Shown here piece by piece: positions 14,899 to 20,127 of a DNA stretch of 20,127 bases. The notes under the pieces were generated by a model. That model was not told the origin of the DNA and ran no database searches. It was given only the letters and a program-made list of their open reading frames with translations. The DNA is from Bacteroidales bacterium (GTDB taxonomy: Bacteria; Bacteroidota; Bacteroidia; Bacteroidales; WCHB1-69): NCBI GenBank assembly GCA_012838875.1, contig DUOL01000180.1, positions 1-20,127 of the forward strand, written 5' to 3'. The translations under genes and the position numbers were made by a program. Position 1 is the stretch's first letter; each line of letters begins with the position of its first letter.

Positions 14899-15810
14899 AT
14901 GAAATATCCATTTATTACGCTTCTGGGACCTACGGCTACAGGGAAAACTAAATTTGCTGCGTTGTTAGCAGATACCATTGGTGCAGAAATCATCAGCGCC
15001 GATTCACGACAAGTTTATAAAGGAATGGATATCGGTAGCGGAAAAGATATAAAGGATTATACGATTAATGACAAGGTTATCCCTTACCACTTAATCGATA
15101 TAGCGGAAGCAGGTACGGAGTTCAATGTTTTCCAATACCAACAAGCGGCATATCAAGCAATAGAAAATATTAGAAAGCGAAATAAAAATATCATTCTTTG
15201 CGGCGGAAGTGGGATGTATATTGAGGCTTTGCTTAAAGGTTACAAACTTTTTCCGGTTCCGACAAACGATAGCTTGAGGGAACAGTTAAGCAAAAAGTCG
15301 TTCGAGGAGTTAACGGCATTATTAGCCCAATTTCGCCCTTTACATAACCAGACGGACACGGAAGATATTTCAAGGCTGTTACGAGCTCTCGAAATTGAAT
15401 ATTACTACAGCGAACACCCCGAGCTATTGAATCGTACACAACCGATAAAAAGCATCATTTTCGGACTAAAAGGCGATAGAGATTTAATACGAAATCGTAT
15501 TACTGCACGATTAAAGGAGAGATTAGAGAATGGAATGATAGAAGAAGTACAAAAACTTGTAAATGAAGGTGTTAGTCAAATGCAATTAGTACGTTACGGA
15601 CTGGAATACAAATATATCACCTTATATTTGCAAAATAAAATTGATAAGGAGACGTTATTTTCCAAGCTTAATATCGCCATTCATCAGTTCTCAAAAAGGC
15701 AAATGACGTGGTTTAGAAAGATGGAGCGCTCAGGGTTCGTCATTCATTGGTTGGATATTTTATGGAGTAACGAAAAAAAATTACAATTCTGTTTAGAAAA
15801 ATTATTGTAA
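14899..15810 (+). CDS. miaA2: tRNA dimethylallyltransferase, second paralogue
   Basis: The 303-residue protein has the MiaA P-loop GPTATGKT (10-17), DSRQVY (35-40), a CGGSGMYIEALLKG loop, LRALEI, the RNRITARLKERLENGMIEEV helix pair and the C-terminal SKRQMTWFRK segment. It is clearly a MiaA relative but differs from the copy at 7803-8693 along its length. In particular the canonical NTVGYKEL motif is replaced by RYGLEYKYI. Two miaA genes are known from other Bacteroidales, so the duplication is an old lineage trait and not a recent copy. Whether this paralogue modifies the same A37 sites or a different tRNA subset is unknown. It follows the second pnuC-like gene by 14 bases. Confidence 0.92.
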   Translation: MKYPFITLLGPTATGKTKFAALLADTIGAEIISADSRQVYKGMDIGSGKDIKDYTINDKVIPYHLIDIAEAGTEFNVFQYQQAAYQAIENIRKRNKNIILCGGSGMYIEALLKGYKLFPVPTNDSLREQLSKKSFEELTALLAQFRPLHNQTDTEDISRLLRALEIEYYYSEHPELLNRTQPIKSIIFGLKGDRDLIRNRITARLKERLENGMIEEVQKLVNEGVSQMQLVRYGLEYKYITLYLQNKIDKETLFSKLNIAIHQFSKRQMTWFRKMERSGFVIHWLDILWSNEKKLQFCLEKLL

Positions 15811-15815
15811 TTTTG
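15808..15815 (+). promoter_or_regulatory. Putative promoter in front of the LysM gene
   Basis: TAATTTTG fits TAnnTTTG, starts at the miaA2 stop codon and ends 24 bases before the LysM gene ATG at 15840. An in-frame TTG at 15813 falls within this box and is unlikely to be the start. No -33 element is clear, so this is tentative. Confidence 0.3.
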
Positions 15816-15839
15816 TACAGTTTAAGTAAAAAATTACGT

Positions 15840-16319
15840 ATGAAAAAAATAGTATCATTTTTGACCATTTTATTATTATTAATAGAATGTCCTGTTTTTA
15901 GTCAACCTTGTGAGAACAACGTTTTTAAACCGACTCCTCGCTACTTTAAAACAGCTTACTATCCCTACATCAAACGAAATGTATATGAGAATAATAAAAC
16001 TCGATTTATCATCGCAAAAGAGGGAGATACGTATGCAAAAATCGCAATGGAAATCAATGTCAGCGAGTATGAGTTAAGAGAATTTAACGATGTAACCGAT
16101 TTTAAACTGGAACCCTGTGAAGGGGAAGCCGTATACTTGCACTATAAACAAAAAAAGAGTAAAGTTCAGTTTCATATTGTCAAGGACGGCGAATCAGTAC
16201 GAGGGATTTCACAACGCTATGCTATTAAATTAAAAACGTTGTATAAAAACAACATTAAAAAAGGAATTATGCTTCATTTACTACGGCCGGGCGATAGAAT
16301 TTGTATTACTTGTAAATAA
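15840..16319 (+). CDS. Secreted LysM-domain protein without a catalytic domain
   Basis: From the ATG at 15840 the product is 159 residues with an N-terminal signal peptide (MKKIVSFLTILLLLIECPVFSQ). It carries two LysM-type peptidoglycan-binding repeats: about residues 55-102 (FIIAKEGDTYAKIA, EYELREFN) and 110-157 (FHIVKDGESVRGISQRYAIKLKTLYKNN, LRPGDRICI). LysM repeats bind N-acetylglucosamine-containing glycans. The LysM pair and its linker look to me like the C-terminal part of Bacteroidota glucosaminidase-LysM autolysins, but the glucosaminidase domain is absent and only about 35 residues separate the signal peptide from the first LysM. It may act as a scaffold or an amidase activator (inference). 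It lies immediately before two M23 peptidases. Confidence 0.85.
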   Translation: MKKIVSFLTILLLLIECPVFSQPCENNVFKPTPRYFKTAYYPYIKRNVYENNKTRFIIAKEGDTYAKIAMEINVSEYELREFNDVTDFKLEPCEGEAVYLHYKQKKSKVQFHIVKDGESVRGISQRYAIKLKTLYKNNIKKGIMLHLLRPGDRICITCK

Positions 16320-16345
16320 TTTAACTCAATCATTGTCTGTTGAAT

Positions 16346-17287
16346 ATGCCTTTTCTAAACCAAAAATTTCGTTTTAACAAAAAAGAACTACGCCGTATTA
16401 TTGTACGCATTCTTTGGTTTGGTGCCACGGCTCTTTCTTTCGCTGTTCTTGTCATATGGATTTCCTTCTACCTCTTTAATTCTCCCCGCGAAAAGATGTT
16501 ACAGCGTGAAAACAATGAGTTAAAATTAGCATTAAAAGAGGTAAACTCGAAATTAAATTCGATAAATCTGGTTTTAGACGATATTCAAGATAGAGATGAT
16601 TATGTGTATAGAGCTATCTTTGAAACTGATCCTATTGACCGAGAAGAACGCTATCCTTTTTTACTGGAACAGAGCGAATATGCCGACTTATCGCACGATG
16701 AGGCAATAGATCTAATCCGAGCAACAAATAAAAAGACCGACCGGATTATGCTTCGTTTGGCTTTACAATCGCGTTCCCTCGATACCGTAAATCGGTTAGT
16801 CATTGAAAAGGAGAAAATGCTACAGTCTATTCCGGCAATTCGTCCCATTAAAAATATGTCGCGTGTAGCTTCCGGATTCGGCATGCGTTACCACCCGATA
16901 TTAAAAACTCTAAGACGACACGCGGGGATTGATATTTCAGCACCCAGAGGAACGCCTGTCTATGCTACCGCCAACGGAGTCGTAACTTCCGAAAATGCCG
17001 GAAGCGGTTATGGTATTAATATCGTTATTAATCACGGCTACTCGTACAAAACCGTCTATGCTCATCTATCAAAAAAAGCGGTTAGAGCGGGGCAGCGCGT
17101 CATACGCGGACAACTTATCGGTTATGTGGGAAATACGGGACTTTCAATGGGAGCTCATCTTCACTACGAGGTTCATAAAAATGGAATCCCCGTGAATCCC
17201 GTGCACTTCTTCTTTAGCGATATTACGCCCAAAGAGTACGACGAAATACTTGAAACATCGAAAAAAATTAATCAAGCTCTCTCTTAG
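16346..17287 (+). CDS. Membrane-anchored M23 metallopeptidase, first of a pair
   Basis: The 313-residue protein (ATG at 16346; a TTG at 16340 is in frame) has a short basic cytoplasmic start, one transmembrane helix at about 22-44, a coiled-coil region with NNELKLALKEVNSKLNSI, and a C-terminal LytM/M23 domain. The zinc site looks complete: His192 and Asp196 in RRHAGIDISAP, and His273 in GAHLHYEV, with His240 in YAHLS as the usual catalytic partner. M23 enzymes cut peptidoglycan cross-link peptides and often remodel the cell wall during growth or division. It has no secretion signal other than the helix, so the catalytic domain should face the periplasm. It is followed 14 bases later by another M23 gene. 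Confidence 0.92.
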   Translation: MPFLNQKFRFNKKELRRIIVRILWFGATALSFAVLVIWISFYLFNSPREKMLQRENNELKLALKEVNSKLNSINLVLDDIQDRDDYVYRAIFETDPIDREERYPFLLEQSEYADLSHDEAIDLIRATNKKTDRIMLRLALQSRSLDTVNRLVIEKEKMLQSIPAIRPIKNMSRVASGFGMRYHPILKTLRRHAGIDISAPRGTPVYATANGVVTSENAGSGYGINIVINHGYSYKTVYAHLSKKAVRAGQRVIRGQLIGYVGNTGLSMGAHLHYEVHKNGIPVNPVHFFFSDITPKEYDEILETSKKINQALS

Positions 17288-17301
17288 TTAGAATTTTAAT
17301 C

Positions 17302-18213
17302 ATGAAACGAAAAAAAACTATCCCGTTAAGCCATATTTGGAAAAAAAGTATTTCCAATTGGAAAACTAAATATCGTTTAGTGATTAAAAATGATTCTACG
17401 CATCATGTTAAGTTAACTTTCTTATTAAGTCCGAAAAATATTTTCGTGGTTGTAATCACTTCTGCCGTTATTCTCGTTATGCTCACGGCAATGCTCATTG
17501 CCTTCACGCCTTTACGTGTGTACGTTCCCGGTTATACAACGCCCGATGAGTATCGAGAATATAAAAAACTTGCTCTACGAATAGATTCCGTTGATATTCT
17601 TTTAAAACAGAATCAACAGTTTATAGATAACGTTTACCTTGTACTTTCCGACCAAATAAAAGCAGAGGAAAAGCAAAAAGAAGCAGTAGAAGAGAGAGAA
17701 ACAGTTGAAAAAGAGGATTATAAAAAATCAGACGCCGCCATATTAATGGAAGAAGAAGCGGAAAGAATAGCACAACAATATGGTAATGAAAGAATTAACG
17801 CTTCTACCATGCCCTTAACTAAACGTGCGGATATAGAAACATTTTTCCCGTTTCCTCCTGCAAAAGGTGTGATTGTCAATAGCTATAGTGTCGCAAATAA
17901 ACATTTTGGCATAGATATTCGTAATAAAAAGAACAGTTTAATTTATAGCATTGATAAGGGAATTGTAATTTTTTCAGGATATGATGTCCAAAATGGGAAT
18001 ACTATCATTATCCAACATGAAGGGAATATTATTTCAAAATATCAGCATAACAATAGATTAATAAAAAAAGTGGGGGAAAAAGTACAAAAAGGAGAAATTA
18101 TTGCAACCATGGGAAGTAGCGGCAACGCAGAAGCAGGCAACCATCTCCATTTTGAACTTTGGTATAACGGGTTTCCTATTAATCCTTTAGAATATATAAC
18201 CATTGATTTATAA
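17302..18213 (+). CDS. Membrane-anchored M23 metallopeptidase, second of a pair
   Basis: The 303-residue protein has a basic N-terminus, a transmembrane helix at about 47-68, a charged Glu/Lys-rich coiled coil (about 120-160, with KAEEKQKEAVEERETVEKED), and a C-terminal M23 domain. The zinc-site residues appear complete: His201 and Asp205 in KHFGIDI, His249 in KYQHN, His283 in NHLHFEL. It thus keeps an apparently active site, although the rest of the domain differs clearly from the neighbouring M23 protein. Two adjacent, diverged M23 proteins with the same topology suggest distinct cell-wall roles or a partner pair (inference). It is separated by 53 bases from tsaB. Confidence 0.92.
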   Translation: MKRKKTIPLSHIWKKSISNWKTKYRLVIKNDSTHHVKLTFLLSPKNIFVVVITSAVILVMLTAMLIAFTPLRVYVPGYTTPDEYREYKKLALRIDSVDILLKQNQQFIDNVYLVLSDQIKAEEKQKEAVEERETVEKEDYKKSDAAILMEEEAERIAQQYGNERINASTMPLTKRADIETFFPFPPAKGVIVNSYSVANKHFGIDIRNKKNSLIYSIDKGIVIFSGYDVQNGNTIIIQHEGNIISKYQHNNRLIKKVGEKVQKGEIIATMGSSGNAEAGNHLHFELWYNGFPINPLEYITIDL

Positions 18214-18266
18214 TCAATAAAACTCATCTTTCTCTAATTAATCATCTAAATTAAGGACAAAAACAG

Positions 18267-18965
18267 ATGAAAAAAACGATTATTTTACATATTGAAACAG
18301 CCACAGAAGTTTGTTCTGTCGCTTTATCACAAGGAGATATGTTAATCGCTTTAAAGGAAGAAAATAGAGGTTATTCGCATGCGGAAAAATTAATCACTTT
18401 TATACAAACCGTTGTACAAGAATCTTCGCTCACGATGAATGACCTTCATGCTGTTTGTTTAAGTTCCGGACCCGGTTCTTATACCGGTTTACGAATCGGA
18501 GCCTCAACGGCAAAAGGACTTTGCTATACATTGAATATTCCTCTTATTTCCATTTCAACCTTAGAAAGTATCGTTTTGGGCATAAAACCGAATTGGGAAG
18601 CAAAAAATACTCTCTTCTGCCCTATGATTGACGCCAAAAGAATGGAAGTTTACACCGCCCTTATAACTCAGGAAAACGAGTTTTTGTTGCCGATACAAGC
18701 AATGATTATTGATGAAAAATCTTTTAGCAACTATCTTTTAGAGCATCCTATTATTTTTTGCGGAAATGGTGCCGAAAAATGTAAACCTATATTTGAAAAC
18801 AACAAACATGCCAAATTTGATTTCACCCCTTTGTCGGCAAAAAATCAAATTTTATATGCTCTTGATAAGTATAAGAAAAAACAATTTGAAGATGTTGCCT
18901 ATTTTGAGCCCTTTTATCTTAAAGAGTACATACCGGGAAAATCAACCGTGAAAGGATTATATTAA
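18267..18965 (+). CDS. tsaB: tRNA threonylcarbamoyladenosine biosynthesis protein TsaB
   Basis: TsaB (YeaZ) forms a complex with TsaD and TsaE that makes t6A at position 37 of ANN-decoding tRNAs. The 232-residue protein has the ASKHA-type start ILHIETATEVCSVAL, the HAEKL segment, and the diagnostic SSGPGSYTGLRIGASTAKGL, followed by the PLISISTLE and MIDAKRMEVYTA segments. Length is normal. The sequence AAGGA at 18253-18257, 9 bases before the ATG, is an unusually good Shine-Dalgarno-like motif for a Bacteroidota gene. The stop codon is directly adjacent to the start of the universal stress protein gene, so the two are very likely translated from one transcript. It is the third tRNA A37-related gene in the window. 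Confidence 0.95.
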   Translation: MKKTIILHIETATEVCSVALSQGDMLIALKEENRGYSHAEKLITFIQTVVQESSLTMNDLHAVCLSSGPGSYTGLRIGASTAKGLCYTLNIPLISISTLESIVLGIKPNWEAKNTLFCPMIDAKRMEVYTALITQENEFLLPIQAMIIDEKSFSNYLLEHPIIFCGNGAEKCKPIFENNKHAKFDFTPLSAKNQILYALDKYKKKQFEDVAYFEPFYLKEYIPGKSTVKGLY

Positions 18966-19826
18966 ATGGAAACTGAGTCATTAGAAGAGAAGAAAAAACT
19001 TAACGTCATAGCTATAACCGATTTCACTCGTTACGGCGACGTGGCGGTGCGTTTTGGTGCCGTTTTAGCTAAAATCTTTCAATCTTCTTTGACAATTATT
19101 TCAAATTTTAAAAATGATAGGGCAAAAGAACATTCTTCGCAACCGGAGAGCTCTTTTTCTTCCAATTTCAAACAACTTTTAGATGAGCTTTCCAAAACGG
19201 AGATTAAAATAGAACTTTTAATAGAACCCTTTAATACGGCTCAACTCCACCAATATGCCGAAGAGACTCAAAGTTTTATTTATGTTATCGGAGTAGCAAA
19301 CCATCGAAAATTAACCTATTTTAATCGAAAAAGGGCTTTTAAATTTATAAAAACATCGCGGTTGCCTGTTATGGTGGTCGGCGAGGAGATGCCTAACGAA
19401 AACACGTTTAAGCATGTAATATTGCCGCTCGATGTAGAGCGAAATTCTAAGGAAAAGGCGATGTGGGCAGCCTATTTCAATCGTTTTTATCAGGCTACAA
19501 TACATATTCTTTACCCTGTATTTAAAGATGCCTTTTTAAAGGGAAAAGTGCAAAATAATCTCGCTTTTGTTAAGAAATTGTACAAAAATTTGACAATTAC
19601 CTATCAAGAACATAGCATAAAACCGGCGGTAGATAATATTGATTTATACTCTTTAGAATTTTCACAACAGGTTGGAGCAACGCTCACGGTCATCATGATG
19701 ACACGCTACAAATCAATGATAGATATTTTATTCGGGGTCAAGGAAAAAAAATTAATTGCCAATACGCGTAATTTTCCTGTGCTATGCCTAAACGAACGAG
19801 ACGACCTGTACGTTCTATGCACTTAA
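18966..19826 (+). CDS. Tandem-domain universal stress protein
   Basis: The 286-residue protein has two Usp-type alpha/beta repeats. The first runs from about residue 12 (NVIAITDFTRYGDVAVRFGAVLAK) to PVMVVGEEM, and the second from about 149 (KHVILPLDVERNSKEKAMWAAYF) to FPVLCLNERD. Usp proteins often bind ATP or form dimers, and tandem versions fold as a single-chain pair. Here the usual G-x2-G-x9-G(S/T) nucleotide motif is not clear in either repeat; only a FGVKEKKLI turn in the second resembles it, so this could be a non-ATP-binding form. It starts exactly after the tsaB stop and ends 107 bases before the second GC-rich repeat. Confidence 0.82.
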   Translation: METESLEEKKKLNVIAITDFTRYGDVAVRFGAVLAKIFQSSLTIISNFKNDRAKEHSSQPESSFSSNFKQLLDELSKTEIKIELLIEPFNTAQLHQYAEETQSFIYVIGVANHRKLTYFNRKRAFKFIKTSRLPVMVVGEEMPNENTFKHVILPLDVERNSKEKAMWAAYFNRFYQATIHILYPVFKDAFLKGKVQNNLAFVKKLYKNLTITYQEHSIKPAVDNIDLYSLEFSQQVGATLTVIMMTRYKSMIDILFGVKEKKLIANTRNFPVLCLNERDDLYVLCT

Positions 19827-19933
19827 TCGCCGCAGACTTTTAAGTATAATCCTCTCTATTTCCAGCGTTCCAACTCTCCCTAACAAGAAATTATATTTTA
19901 TTATCAAGTAATTAATTTTATTAATTTTTATTA
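19827..19933. other. Gene-free AT-rich segment before the second repeat
   Basis: This is the left part of the 301-base gene-free stretch that ends the window. I see nothing here beyond AT-rich DNA with A and T runs, similar in character to the run before copy 1. No tRNA, riboswitch or usable frame is apparent. Confidence 0.5.
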
Positions 19934-20097
19934 GGGCGTGCCCCCTCGCTACGCTCGGGGTCGGCGCCCGGTTGCAAGTCCGCGGGCACAAGCCGTGGGG
20001 ACGCAAAGCGGCAAAAAGAGCTTACAAGCTCGCTTTTTTGCCGCCGCGTCCCCATCGGCTTCCGCCCTTGCGGGCTTTCCACCTAAGCGCCTCACGC
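19934..20097 (+). repeat. 164-base GC-rich structured repeat, copy 2
   Basis: This copy has the same length, orientation and ends as copy 1 (8843-9006). The three differences are at 19974, 20001 and 20007. The substitution at 20001 turns a T-T mismatch of the long hairpin into an A-T pair with position 20049; that at 20007 loses one G-C pair. It lies after the universal stress protein gene, with no further gene visible before the window end. As in copy 1, AT-rich DNA flanks both sides; I see no convincing target-site duplication. Confidence 0.9.
20007..20045. terminator. Terminator-like bidirectional hairpin inside repeat copy 2
   Basis: The same perfect inverted repeat as in copy 1, GAGCTT-AC-AAGCTC (20018-20031), is flanked by five A and followed after GC by six T (20034-20039). 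It stands 181 bases after the universal stress protein stop and could end that transcript. The gene on the other side is outside the window. Confidence 0.45.
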
Positions 20098-20127
20098 ATT
20101 TTTTATTTATTCTATTACTTTTACACA

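Noticed and set aside
19815..20006. Minus-strand open frame overlapping repeat copy 2 and the end of the stress protein gene
   Set aside because: It has no recognisable product and is best explained by the repeat sequence on the reverse strand.

Overview
The window comes from an AT-rich chromosome of a Bacteroidota bacterium, most likely of the order Bacteroidales. The pointers are promoter octamers of the form TAnnTTTG in front of several genes, almost no Shine-Dalgarno sequences, two divergent miaA paralogues, lipid A synthesis (LpxK), a DUF1343/NamZ-type exolytic muramidase, a zinc-finger-less topoisomerase I with C-terminal repeats, and lipoproteins with a Bacteroidota look. The family and genus cannot be fixed from the sequence alone. 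Nearly all of it looks like ordinary chromosome. There is no transposase, phage gene, CRISPR array, rRNA or tRNA that I can see.

Layout. Positions 1-1627: the 3' part of a uracil-DNA glycosylase gene converges, with a 2-base gap, on a secreted NamZ-like (DUF1343, GH171) gene. Positions 1688-6348: topA and gyrB stand back to back and share a 182-base intergenic region with one promoter-like octamer for each direction. Positions 6458-8693: yebC, a pRiA4b ORF-3-like protein with a very acidic tail, and the first miaA, which starts inside the end of the preceding gene. Positions 8694-9022 hold no gene but contain a 164-base GC-rich structured repeat. Positions 9023-11669: three lineage-specific envelope genes, namely a lipoprotein on the minus strand and, divergently, a small outer-membrane-like protein and a second lipoprotein. 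Positions 11706-14884: lpxK (TTG start), a trimeric-type purine nucleoside phosphorylase, and two tandem PnuC-family transporters, with overlaps between lpxK and punA and between the two transporter genes. Positions 14899-19826: a second miaA, a LysM-only secreted protein, two membrane-anchored M23 peptidases, tsaB, and a double-domain universal stress protein. The window ends just after a second copy of the GC-rich repeat (19934-20097).

How the genes fit together. Three genes (two miaA and tsaB) act on adenosine 37 of tRNA. NamZ-like, LysM and the two M23 proteins act on or bind peptidoglycan. topA and gyrB set supercoiling from one shared control region. The phosphorylase beside two PnuC transporters suggests uptake and phosphorolysis of a nucleoside, possibly nicotinamide riboside.

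The least explained items are the paired 164-base repeats. They are 68% GC by my count in an AT-rich background, differ at 3 positions, and can fold into a long hairpin whose core looks like a terminator in both directions. The second is the purine nucleoside phosphorylase, which has Asp where the 6-oxopurine-specific enzymes carry Asn.
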